From an uncultured Clostridia bacterium (GTDB lineage Bacteria; Bacillota; Clostridia; TANB77; CAG-465), in assembly GCA_947628575.1 (NCBI GenBank), contig CANRAK010000002.1:1-34703 (forward strand): 34,703 nucleotides of DNA, read 5' to 3'. Below the pieces are notes generated by a model. It was not told where the DNA came from. It made no database searches and saw nothing but the letters and a program-made list of their open reading frames with translations. This document shows, one piece after another, positions 1-6,992 of the stretch. The position numbers were made by a program, and so were the translations under genes. Position 1 is the first letter of the stretch. Each line of letters opens with the position of its first letter.

Positions 1-6
1 ATAAAT

Positions 7-121
7 TTGTGACCTGTATTCGTCCCCATCAAAAAATTAACTATTAACCAGTAAAATTTTGTCCTTTGGGGACGAATAGTTGGCTGACTGTTGTCTTTTT
101 TCAAATTTAATTAGGTCACAA
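7..121. repeat. Nested inverted repeats upstream of uvrB (REP-like)
   Basis: Two inverted repeats are nested. The outer arms are TTGTGACCT (7-15) and AGGTCACAA (113-121), both perfect over 9 bases. The inner arms are ATTCGTCCCC (18-27) and GGGGACGAAT (68-77), perfect over 10 bases. A small hairpin GTCC/GGAC lies at 61-73. GTCCCC and GTGAC-type words are, as I recall, common in REP-like palindromes of clostridia that are mobilised by IS200-like (RAYT) transposases, so this may be a remnant of one. No transposase is in the window. The outer right arm ends inside the uvrB ribosome binding region. I see no convincing promoter for uvrB here. Confidence 0.5.
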
Positions 122-133
122 GAAAGGAAAAAA

Positions 134-2113
134 ATGGAAAGAAAACCAGAGGAAAAATTGTTTAAATTACATTCAAAATTTAAACCTACAGGAGATCAAC
201 CTGAGGCTATAAAAGCACTTGTAGACGGCATAAAAAGTGGGAATAAAGGCGAAACTCTACTTGGTGTTACAGGTAGTGGAAAGACATTTACAATAGCAAA
301 TGTTATTGAGCAAGTACAAAAACCAACTATCATTATGACACACAATAAAACACTTGCAGGACAACTTTATAGCGAATTCAAGGAATTTTTCCCTGAAAAC
401 GCAGTTGAATATTTTATTTCATATTATGATTATTACCAACCGGAAGCATATATTGCTTCTACTGATACATATATTGAAAAAGAGAGTCAAATAAATGATG
501 AAATAGATAAACTAAGACATAGTGCAACTGCTGCTCTTTTTGAAAGAAAAGATGTAATAATAGTTGCATCAGTATCGTCTATATACTCTCTTGGCTCACC
601 AGATGACTATACTAATATGGTAATATCTGTTAGACCTGGTATGAAGATTGACAGAGACGAGCTATTAGAACGTCTTGTAGAAATGCAATATACAAGAGCA
701 GATATGGACTTTAAAAGAGGAGAATTTAGAGTAAAAGGTGATGTATTAGACATTTTCCCTGCAGGTAATAATGAAGAAATAATTCGTTTAGAATTTTTTG
801 GTGATGAAATAGATAGAGTATGCTTAGTAGAGGCAATTACAGGAAAAGTAAAAGCTACATCAAAGCATGAGTTTATATATCCAAAATCACATTACGTTAT
901 TCAAAGGGAAAAAATAGATAATGCAATAGATAAAATAAAAGAAGAGCTTGCTGAGAGAATAAAGTATTTTAAAGATAGAGATAAAATAGTTGAAGCATAT
1001 AGAATTGAACAAAGAACAAATTTTGATATAGAAATGCTAAGGGAAACTGGATTTTGTCAAGGAATAGAAAACTATTCAGCAGTTCTTTCTGGTAGAGGAA
1101 AAGGCTCAACTCCATATACACTTTTTGATTATTTTGGAGATGATTTTTTAGTAGTTATAGACGAGTCACACGTAACAATACCTCAAATTAGAGGAATGTA
1201 TAATGGTGATAGAGCAAGAAAAGAATCACTTGTCGAAAATGGCTTTAGACTTCCATCAGCTTTTGATAATAGACCGCTTCGTTTTGACGAATGGGAGAAG
1301 AAAGTAAAGCAAGTTGTATTTTGTAGTGCAACACCAGCAGATTATGAAAAAGAGCATTCAAGTCTTGTTGCAGAGCAAATAATACGTCCTACAGGACTTT
1401 TAGACCCACAAATAATAGTAAAGCCTACTGACGGACAAATAGAGGATTTAACTAAAAATATTAGAGAAGTAGTAGCAAATGGAGAAAGAGTATTAGTTAC
1501 TACACTTACTAAAAAAATGGCAGAGGAGCTAACAGCTTATCTATCTGAAAAAGATATTAGAGTTAGATATATGCATTCAGATATTGAAGCATTAGATAGA
1601 CTAGAAATAATTAGAGATTTAAGACTTGGTAAATTTGACGTACTTGTTGGAATTAATTTATTAAGAGAAGGATTAGATATACCAGAAGTATCACTTGTTA
1701 CTATACTAGATGCAGATAAAGAAGGATTTTTAAGAAGTGAAAGATCATTAATTCAAACAATAGGAAGAGCAGCAAGAAATGCTAACGGTAGAGTAATAAT
1801 GTATGCAGATGAGTTAACTGAATCAATGGAAAATGCAATTCATGAAACTAATAGAAGAAGAAATATACAAATGAAATATAATGAAGAACATAATATTGTA
1901 CCGCATACTATTGTAAAAGAAATAAGAGATAGTGTAAAAGCTACATTCCAAGAAACAGAAGATGAAAATAGTATAAATGTAAAACATGGTGAAACTATTG
2001 AAGAATCAATAGAAAGACTTACTCAAGAAATGATGAGTTATGCTAGAAAATATGAATTTGAAAAAGCTGCTACAATTAGGGACTTTATAGAAGAACTTAA
2101 AAATCTAAAGTAG
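134..2113 (+). CDS. uvrB: UvrABC system protein B (excinuclease helicase subunit)
   Basis: UvrB loads onto damaged DNA from UvrA, verifies the lesion with its beta-hairpin and recruits UvrC for incision in nucleotide excision repair. The 659-residue product matches the usual family length. Visible marks are Walker A GVTGSGKT (about residues 44-51), the tyrosine-rich beta-hairpin stretch YYDYYQPEAY, the DESH helicase box, SATPADYE, the motif VI arginines in QTIGRAARN, and a C-terminal UVR domain (about 620-657) that contacts UvrC. The frame is open from 80, but I chose the ATG at 134 because AGAAAGGA lies just upstream and the family N-terminus (FKLHSKFKPTGDQPEAI) follows; the extra 18 residues do not look like UvrB. 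uvrA and uvrC are not in the window. No LexA-type box is visible in the 133 bases upstream. Confidence 0.97.
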   Translation: MERKPEEKLFKLHSKFKPTGDQPEAIKALVDGIKSGNKGETLLGVTGSGKTFTIANVIEQVQKPTIIMTHNKTLAGQLYSEFKEFFPENAVEYFISYYDYYQPEAYIASTDTYIEKESQINDEIDKLRHSATAALFERKDVIIVASVSSIYSLGSPDDYTNMVISVRPGMKIDRDELLERLVEMQYTRADMDFKRGEFRVKGDVLDIFPAGNNEEIIRLEFFGDEIDRVCLVEAITGKVKATSKHEFIYPKSHYVIQREKIDNAIDKIKEELAERIKYFKDRDKIVEAYRIEQRTNFDIEMLRETGFCQGIENYSAVLSGRGKGSTPYTLFDYFGDDFLVVIDESHVTIPQIRGMYNGDRARKESLVENGFRLPSAFDNRPLRFDEWEKKVKQVVFCSATPADYEKEHSSLVAEQIIRPTGLLDPQIIVKPTDGQIEDLTKNIREVVANGERVLVTTLTKKMAEELTAYLSEKDIRVRYMHSDIEALDRLEIIRDLRLGKFDVLVGINLLREGLDIPEVSLVTILDADKEGFLRSERSLIQTIGRAARNANGRVIMYADELTESMENAIHETNRRRNIQMKYNEEHNIVPHTIVKEIRDSVKATFQETEDENSINVKHGETIEESIERLTQEMMSYARKYEFEKAATIRDFIEELKNLK

Positions 2114-2124
2114 GTGATGAGATT

Positions 2125-2589
2125 ATGGGATTTATTATAATTGACAAGATAAAAAATAATAATAAAAAAATAATAATATTTGTAGAAGGAACAATACTAA
2201 AACTAAAACATAATAATTTTTTATCTAGGATTTTTGTTACAAAGTATATTCCAATAGGTAATGCTATAGATATAATAAAAAAATGGCAAGAAGAAGGATA
2301 TGAAATAATATATCTTACATCTCTAAAGGGTCATAAAGCTATGAGAATGGCTCAGCATATAGATGAAATAGGATTTACTGGTTCTATGGTAGCATATAGA
2401 GAAAAGTACCAAAATTATGCAACACTTATTAAAGAGGAAATGCCAGATATATTAATTGAAGATGATTGCAAAAGTATTGGTGGAGAAGAAAATATGTGTT
2501 ATAATGAGTTATCTGAAGAATTAAGAAATAGCATAAAACATATAAAAGTTAAAGAATTTGAAGGAATAGACAATGTAAAATTGTATTAG
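2125..2589 (+). CDS. HAD-like protein with degenerate catalytic motif
   Basis: This 154-residue protein looks like a small HAD-superfamily fold. A hydrophobic strand ends in FVEGTIL (19-25), where the family has DxDGT. A Thr/Ser motif II (LTS, 64-66) and an acidic motif IV (IEDD, 111-114) follow at fitting distances. In motif I the nucleophilic Asp position is Phe19 and the second Asp is Glu21, so ordinary phosphatase chemistry seems unlikely. It may be a non-catalytic or repurposed member. The ATG at 2125 follows AGGTGA, which overlaps the uvrB stop codon, and the gap to uvrB is only 11 bases, so the two are probably co-transcribed. A hairpin terminator follows. The HAD assignment is an inference from motif spacing; the true function is unknown. 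Confidence 0.6.
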   Translation: MGFIIIDKIKNNNKKIIIFVEGTILKLKHNNFLSRIFVTKYIPIGNAIDIIKKWQEEGYEIIYLTSLKGHKAMRMAQHIDEIGFTGSMVAYREKYQNYATLIKEEMPDILIEDDCKSIGGEENMCYNELSEELRNSIKHIKVKEFEGIDNVKLY

Positions 2590-2615
2590 GCAGGTTATCT
2601 AACCTGTCTTTTTTG
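2590..2615 (+). terminator. Rho-independent terminator after the HAD-like gene
   Basis: CAGGTTA (2591-2597) pairs with TAACCTG (2600-2606); the centre must open to make a loop. A T-rich run follows. It ends the uvrB unit just before yabP. Confidence 0.75.
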
Positions 2616-2660
2616 TTCTTAAATATAAAATTGTGCATATATAATAATAGGTGATTGAAC

Positions 2661-2942
2661 ATGGAAGATAAAAATAAAACATTCAAAGAACAAAATATTG
2701 TAATTCAAAACAGAGAAAAAACAGTTGTTACAGGAGTGGAGGATATTCATAGCTTTGATGATGAGCTAGTTATAGTTCAAACAGATTTAGGTCTTTTAAC
2801 AATAAAAGGTGAAAACTTAAAAATGAATAAACTTAATCTAGAAAATAATGAGCTTATTATTGAAGGTAGAACAAGTGCAATTGCTTATTCAGATGCAGTT
2901 CAAAATAAAAAGCAAGGATTTATGAATAAGCTATTTAAATAG
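2661..2942 (+). CDS. yabP: Sporulation protein YabP (YabP/YqfC family)
   Basis: YabP is a small protein of the YabP/YqfC family needed for normal spore formation; in B. subtilis it is made in the mother cell and sits next to yabQ and divIC, the order seen here. The 93-residue protein has the family layout: a short polar start, an IQNREKTVVTGVEDIHSFDDE segment broken by a turn, then short beta strands with the words LGLLTIKG and LIIEGRTSAIAYSD. The ATG at 2661 is preferred over the TTG at 2655 because AGGTGA ends at 2654, giving a normal six-base spacer only for the ATG. It lies seven bases before yabQ. The likely promoter is in 2616-2655 but I could not assign a clear sigma-E or sigma-A site. 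Confidence 0.88.
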   Translation: MEDKNKTFKEQNIVIQNREKTVVTGVEDIHSFDDELVIVQTDLGLLTIKGENLKMNKLNLENNELIIEGRTSAIAYSDAVQNKKQGFMNKLFK

Positions 2943-2949
2943 AGAAAAT

Positions 2950-3498
2950 ATGTCTGTAATAAAGCAAATAAATGATTTTCTATTTTATATTATGTTGGGG
3001 ATTGTAATATCTTGTATTTTTGATATATTTAGAACTTTACGAAAGATACGAAAAAGAAATTCTATATATGTTGTTATGATACAAGATATTATATTTTTTA
3101 TCATAATAACAATAATAACTATAGTGTATATGGTAAATACAATAGATGGAAATATTAGGCTATATATGTTTATAGGAATGCTTATTGGTATATTACTAAG
3201 TAGAAAGATAATAAGTAAATATTTAATTAAATTTTACAGTGCTATATTTTATAGCTTAAAGAGTTGTATAATATTTTTATGTGTTCCACTGGAGTTATTA
3301 TATAAAGTAAATTGCAAAATATTCAAAAAAATATACGAAAAATGTTGCAAATTGTTTTCTATTATGATAAATTTTAAATGTAAACTTTTAACTTTTTTTA
3401 AGAACGGCATTAATAATTTGAGAAAAAGAGGGTTGAAAAATGAAAAAACAAAAGATAAAAGAAAGAGAAAAAATGAAAAGAAAAAAGAAGTCTATTAA
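2950..3498 (+). CDS. yabQ: Sporulation membrane protein YabQ
   Basis: YabQ is an integral membrane protein required for spore cortex formation in B. subtilis and is encoded directly after yabP, as here. The 182-residue product has several hydrophobic segments (about 8-26, 43-63, 70-86 and 95-118), a charged loop RTLRKIRKRNS after the first, and a long basic C-terminal tail. Family members diverge strongly, so the call rests on gene order, size and topology as much as on sequence. The Shine-Dalgarno before its ATG is weak, which suggests translational coupling to yabP. Its last 59 bases overlap the start of divIC in another frame. Confidence 0.82.
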   Translation: MSVIKQINDFLFYIMLGIVISCIFDIFRTLRKIRKRNSIYVVMIQDIIFFIIITIITIVYMVNTIDGNIRLYMFIGMLIGILLSRKIISKYLIKFYSAIFYSLKSCIIFLCVPLELLYKVNCKIFKKIYEKCCKLFSIMINFKCKLLTFFKNGINNLRKRGLKNEKTKDKRKRKNEKKKEVY

Positions 3499-3754
3499 TA
3501 TAACTAATATTATATCTATTGCATTAATAATATACTTTGGATATACCTTTTTCAACCAACAATTAGCTATAAATAAATATAATTCTCAAATTGAAATGTA
3601 CAAAAAAGAAATAGAGTCAAAACAAAATTTAGTAGAATACTATAATAATAAAAATGAAAATATAACAACAGATGAATATATTGAATCTGTTGCAAGAGAA
3701 AAATTAGGTCTTGTAAAACCTTATGAAACAGTTTATGTAGATGCAAATAATTAG
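3440..3754 (+). CDS. divIC: Septum formation initiator, DivIC/FtsB family
   Basis: DivIC is a bitopic membrane protein of the divisome that works with FtsL and FtsQ/DivIB to activate septal wall synthesis. The 104-residue product has the expected plan: a short basic cytoplasmic start (1-18), one transmembrane helix (about 20-39), an extracellular coiled coil (about 43-75), and a conserved C-terminal segment with the family-like SVAREKLGLVKPYE. The ATG at 3440 follows GAGGG with a good spacer, and this start lies 59 bases inside yabQ. Gene order yabP-yabQ-divIC matches B. subtilis. The stop codon sits at the base of a terminator hairpin. Confidence 0.92.
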   Translation: MKKQKIKEREKMKRKKKSINITNIISIALIIYFGYTFFNQQLAINKYNSQIEMYKKEIESKQNLVEYYNNKNENITTDEYIESVAREKLGLVKPYETVYVDANN

Positions 3755-3790
3755 CAGTCAAAATTAATGTGTTTAATTTGACTGCTTTAT
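3753..3790. terminator. Shared terminator hairpin between divIC and vanW-like gene
   Basis: AGCAGTCAAA (3753-3762) pairs with TTTGACTGCT (3777-3786), with further AT pairs inside. It lies between two convergent genes and overlaps the last codons of both, so it can serve both directions, though the T tract is short on each side. Confidence 0.6.
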
Positions 3791-4450
3791 TTCGCATATT
3801 TTTATATTTAAATCGTAGTCTTGTACACCGGCATATATTTTTATATCATTTTCTCTATTATTTATGAATTTTAAATCTAATGTGTTGTAATATACAGTTG
3901 CATCTTTATCTGCTGGTACATAATATACTCTCCTACTATGTGGATGTCTTTCTGTTATTTCAAGATTACTAAGAAGTGCTACATTATATAGTGTACTACT
4001 TACTTGACACATTCCAGCTCCTGGTATATCAATTACTTTTCCGTTAGAATCAAATCCTTTTGCTAGCTTATATCCATTTTCAAGCCCCATTGGTCCTATT
4101 GTATTATTAAAAGAAAATTCTTCGCCAGCTTTTACTAATGTATCATTTAATATTTCACAAGCTTTGATTATATTGGATGTCCTATCTGCACTACTATCAT
4201 ATAGGGTAGTAGTAAAGCTTGCAATTTCAACTTCTTCATATACTATTTCTTTTTCTGCTTTTACATTATTTTTTATACTATTTGTATAATTACTAGTATT
4301 ATTGGATAAAGTATTATTAATACTATTTGAGTTTAAAATACTATTTGAATGGATAAATAGATATACAATATATGATAATATACCTAATATAATTATAATG
4401 GATAATATAGTTAATATGTTTTCACTTTTTTTTGAATTATTTTTTTCCAT
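3773..4450 (-). CDS. Membrane-anchored VanW family protein
   Basis: The 225-residue protein carries a VanW domain. VanW is best known as an accessory gene of some vancomycin-resistance clusters, but most VanW proteins in clostridia are chromosomal, lie outside such clusters and have no known biochemical role. A basic start is followed by one membrane helix (about 12-33), an Asn/Ser-rich linker (about 35-62), and the domain itself, with the family-type stretches FSFNNTIGP, YKLAKGFDSNGKVIDIPGAGMCQVSSTLYN and ERHPHSRRVYYVP. The ATG follows AGAGGTAG on the minus strand. It is a single gene facing its neighbours on the left and diverging from the sufC-like gene on the right. There are no resistance genes nearby, so I do not infer resistance. 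Confidence 0.88.
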   Translation of the reverse strand: MEKNNSKKSENILTILSIIIILGILSYIVYLFIHSNSILNSNSINNTLSNNTSNYTNSIKNNVKAEKEIVYEEVEIASFTTTLYDSSADRTSNIIKACEILNDTLVKAGEEFSFNNTIGPMGLENGYKLAKGFDSNGKVIDIPGAGMCQVSSTLYNVALLSNLEITERHPHSRRVYYVPADKDATVYYNTLDLKFINNRENDIKIYAGVQDYDLNIKICEIKQSN

Positions 4451-4548
4451 ATTTCTACCTCTATAATATTATTTGAAAAAACAAATTAAATATAACAGGC
4501 AATATGAATTAAAATAAGCAAAAAATACTAGAAATTATACATATTTTT

Positions 4549-4557
4549 TGGTATAAT
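4549..4557 (+). promoter_or_regulatory. Extended -10 promoter for the suf pair
   Basis: A TGG element (4549-4551) directly precedes a perfect TATAAT (4552-4557). No good -35 is seen 17 bases upstream, which fits an extended -10 promoter. The gene starts about 35 bases after the expected transcription start. Confidence 0.6.
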
Positions 4558-4598
4558 ATTGAAGTAATGTTCATATTATAGAAAGGACAATAATATTA

Positions 4599-5315
4599 AT
4601 GTTAGAGATAAAAGATGTTTGTTTTTCTAGAGATGGAAAAGATATATTAAAAAATATTAATTTAAAATTTGAAAATAATAAAGTTATTGTAATAACTGGA
4701 GCAAATGGCTCTGGTAAATCTACTTTAGCTAAAATAATAATGGGAATAGAAAAACCAGACTCTGGAAGTATATATTTTAATGGAATTGATATTACAAATA
4801 TGAAAATTAATGAAAGAGCAAATCTTGGAATTGGCTTTGCATTTCAACAACCTGTAAAATTTAAAGGAATAACAGTAGAAGATATACTTAATATTACAGC
4901 TGGAAAAAAATTAAATAGATCTGAAATATGTCAGTATTTATCTGATGTTGGACTTTGCACAAAAGATTACTTAACAAGAGAGTTAGATTCTAATCTATCA
5001 GGTGGTGAATTAAAAAGAATAGAGATAGCAATGCTAGCACTAAAAAACTCTGAATTTACTCTTTTTGATGAGCCAGAAGCAGGTATAGATTTATGGAGCT
5101 TTAATAGTTTAATAGATATATTTGAGAATATGAAAAACAACACAAAAAATACTATAGTAATAATATCTCATCAAGAGAGAATATTAAATATAGCAGATGA
5201 AATAGTTGTTTTTGATAATGGAAGTATAAAAGAAATTGGAAAAAAGAGCAAAGTGCTTCCAAAACTTTTGATATCTTCTAAAAATGGAAGATATACAAAG
5301 GAGGGAAATGAATAA
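4599..5315 (+). CDS. sufC: SufC-like Fe-S cluster assembly ATPase
   Basis: SufC is a soluble ABC-type ATPase that powers the SufB/SufD scaffold in iron-sulfur cluster building. The 238-residue protein shows Walker A GANGSGKST (34-42), Q-loop in FAFQQP (80-85), the signature LSGGE (133-137), Walker B ending FDEPE (156-160) and the switch His191 in IISHQE. No membrane partner is encoded next door; the next gene, overlapping by one base, is a SufB/SufD family protein, which makes the Suf role much more likely than transport. Only these two suf genes are present: no sufS, sufU or sufA is adjacent. That matches the minimal two-gene arrangement (SufBC-like, also called SMS) found in many anaerobes. 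Confidence 0.93.
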   Translation: MLEIKDVCFSRDGKDILKNINLKFENNKVIVITGANGSGKSTLAKIIMGIEKPDSGSIYFNGIDITNMKINERANLGIGFAFQQPVKFKGITVEDILNITAGKKLNRSEICQYLSDVGLCTKDYLTRELDSNLSGGELKRIEIAMLALKNSEFTLFDEPEAGIDLWSFNSLIDIFENMKNNTKNTIVIISHQERILNIADEIVVFDNGSIKEIGKKSKVLPKLLISSKNGRYTKEGNE

Positions 5316-6247
5316 TGAATAGTACTCCAAATGAAGTAGATAAAAAAATACTTAAGAAAATTTCAAATATAGATATTAGTAAGTTAAAAGGTGCATATAA
5401 CATTAGAAAAGATGGAAAATTATTTGTTAGAAACACTACACCAACTATAAATATTGTATCTAAAAAAGATAAAGATGGAATAGATATAATAATTAAGGAA
5501 AATACAAAAAATGAATCTGTACATATACCTGTTATCCTAGAAAAAGAAGGATTAAATGATACAGTGTATAATGATTTCCATATTGGTGAGAATGCAGATG
5601 TAACAATTATAGCTGGATGTGGAATTCATAATGACTCACATAAAAAATCTGAGCATGACGGTATCCATACTTTCTATGTTGGAAAAAATGCAAAAGTAAA
5701 ATATATTGAAAATCATTATGGTGAAGGTACAGGTGATGGAAAGAATGTACTTAATCCTACTACAATAATATATTTAGAAGAAGGTGCAACACTTGAAATG
5801 GAAACATTACAAATACAAGGTGTTACATCTACAATACGAACTACAAAAGCATATTTAAAAAATGATTCAAACTTAGTTATTAAAGAAAAAATAATGACTA
5901 CAGATAGTCAAGAGGCAACAACAGATTTCTACGTTGAATTAAATGGAAAAAATTCAAGTACACATGTAGTATCTAGGTCAATAGCAAAAGATGGCTCTAA
6001 ACAGCAATTTAGCTCAAATATACAAGGAAATACTAAGTGCTTTGCACATGTAGAATGTGATGCAATAGTAATGGATGATGCAAAAGTTGTAGCTATTCCA
6101 AGAATTGATGCAAATAATGTAGAAGCAAACTTAATACATGAAGCAGCAATTGGGAAAATAGCGGGAGAGCAATTAATTAAGCTAATGAGTTTAGGACTTT
6201 CTGAAAAACAAGCAGAAAAAGAAATAATAAATGGGTTTTTAAAATAG
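5315..6247 (+). CDS. sufB: SufB/SufD family scaffold protein (minimal Suf type)
   Basis: This 310-residue protein belongs to the SufB/SufD family, which forms a beta-helical scaffold on which Fe-S clusters are assembled with SufC. The middle is rich in short strands, with conserved-looking Cys102 and His105 in GCGIHND and a nearby His109. The C-terminus (RIDANNVEANLIHEAAIGKIAGEQL) has the His/Glu segment typical of the family. It is shorter than classical SufB (about 465 residues) and close to the size of the reduced scaffold in two-gene systems. Its ATG overlaps the sufC stop by one base and is preceded by AAAGGAGGG, a strong site. A GNRA-looped terminator follows at once. I use sufB for convenience; the protein is equally related to SufD. 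Confidence 0.87.
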   Translation: MNSTPNEVDKKILKKISNIDISKLKGAYNIRKDGKLFVRNTTPTINIVSKKDKDGIDIIIKENTKNESVHIPVILEKEGLNDTVYNDFHIGENADVTIIAGCGIHNDSHKKSEHDGIHTFYVGKNAKVKYIENHYGEGTGDGKNVLNPTTIIYLEEGATLEMETLQIQGVTSTIRTTKAYLKNDSNLVIKEKIMTTDSQEATTDFYVELNGKNSSTHVVSRSIAKDGSKQQFSSNIQGNTKCFAHVECDAIVMDDAKVVAIPRIDANNVEANLIHEAAIGKIAGEQLIKLMSLGLSEKQAEKEIINGFLK

Positions 6248-6250
6248 TAA

Positions 6251-6272
6251 AGAGGCGAAAGCCTCTTTTTCT
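6251..6272 (+). terminator. Rho-independent terminator after the suf pair
   Basis: AGAGGC (6251-6256), a GAAA tetraloop and GCCTCT (6261-6266) are followed by a T run. The same 16-base hairpin recurs at 13273-13288. Confidence 0.9.
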
Positions 6273-6293
6273 TCACTATTTTTTTGAAAAAAA

Positions 6294-6322
6294 TTGACAT
6301 AATAGCTACAAAATGATATAAT
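6294..6322 (+). promoter_or_regulatory. Consensus sigma-A promoter
   Basis: A perfect TTGACA (6294-6299) is separated by exactly 17 bases from a perfect TATAAT (6317-6322), with a TGA extended -10 element (6314-6316). The expected start of transcription is near 6329, leaving a leader of about 80 bases before the next gene. Confidence 0.85.
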
Positions 6323-6409
6323 ACAAAAGCTATTTAAAAAAATGTGTTTATTAAAAAAAGATTTTTTATAATAATATATGTATTCTATAATTAGAAGGGA
6401 GAGATATGT

Positions 6410-6943
6410 GTGCAATTATATAAAACAAATTTTAAGTCTAGATTTACTGTACATTTTAATGAATTGGAAACTGAAAATCTCAGAACTATAATTAATGATA
6501 TAAGTATAAAAAATATCGAGCTATGCTATTATTTAGAAAAAATTATTGCAAAAGAGTATGGCCGGTTTTATGGTAAAAGAATTATGATAATGAATATCTA
6601 CTCAGATACCTTTCATATAGTAGTAGATATATTAATACAAAATGAAAATATAGCATTTGCTAAGCCTAGATGTAAGAAAAATACATTAAATGTTACTAGA
6701 ATAAAATTCAATGATGAAAAAGAATTTTTAAAATGGAATGATAGACATAAATATAAATACACAGTAAAAGCAAGAAGAAATGATTTTTTAGAAGTCTTAA
6801 TTTACCAAGTAAGTAAAGAAGATGAGATAAATTTAGCGTTTCAGAATATAAAAATAGAGCAATCTATAAATATATTTGCATACATAATTTTTAGTATAAT
6901 AGATATATTGAAAAAACGTATAGTATGTAATGCTTCTACATAA
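6410..6943 (+). CDS. Protein of unknown function
   Basis: I do not recognise this 177-residue protein. It is basic, has no signal peptide, and mixes predicted alpha and beta segments; the last third holds a hydrophobic helix (about 152-166, NIFAYIIFSIIDILKK) followed by lysines and arginine, which could lie in or on the membrane. The start is a GTG at 6410, placed eight bases after AAGGGAG; an ATG at 6406 in another frame meets a stop after five codons. The gene is alone between two terminators and is driven by the best promoter in the window (6294-6322), so it may be highly expressed. It faces asnB. A fast-evolving lineage-specific gene is a reasonable guess. Confidence 0.75.
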   Translation: MQLYKTNFKSRFTVHFNELETENLRTIINDISIKNIELCYYLEKIIAKEYGRFYGKRIMIMNIYSDTFHIVVDILIQNENIAFAKPRCKKNTLNVTRIKFNDEKEFLKWNDRHKYKYTVKARRNDFLEVLIYQVSKEDEINLAFQNIKIEQSINIFAYIIFSIIDILKKRIVCNAST

Positions 6944-6950
6944 ATAGCAT

Positions 6951-6990
6951 AACACCTTTAATGAAACATTTATCATTAAAGGTGTTTTTA
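6951..6990 (+). terminator. Long-stem terminator between convergent genes
   Basis: A perfect 14-base stem, AACACCTTTAATGA (6951-6964) with TCATTAAAGGTGTT (6973-6986), has an eight-base loop and a T run on the plus strand. It ends the unknown gene; the end of asnB lies directly beyond it. Confidence 0.9.
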
Positions 6991-6992
6991 TA

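Noticed and set aside
80..133. Longer uvrB start at 80 giving 18 extra residues
   Set aside because: The added residues do not look like UvrB, and the ATG at 134 has its own ribosome binding site and the usual N-terminus.
2616..2645. Sigma-E promoter before yabP
   Set aside because: CATATATA at 2636 only partly fits and no matching -35 was found at the right distance; left unassigned.
3773..4450. Vancomycin-resistance locus suggested by a VanW domain
   Set aside because: No vanA/B-type ligase, vanH, vanX, vanR or vanS is near; VanW proteins are common chromosomal proteins in clostridia.
5929..6300. Minus-strand frame opposite the sufB-like gene
   Set aside because: It covers the conserved end of a real gene and the terminator; no independent evidence.
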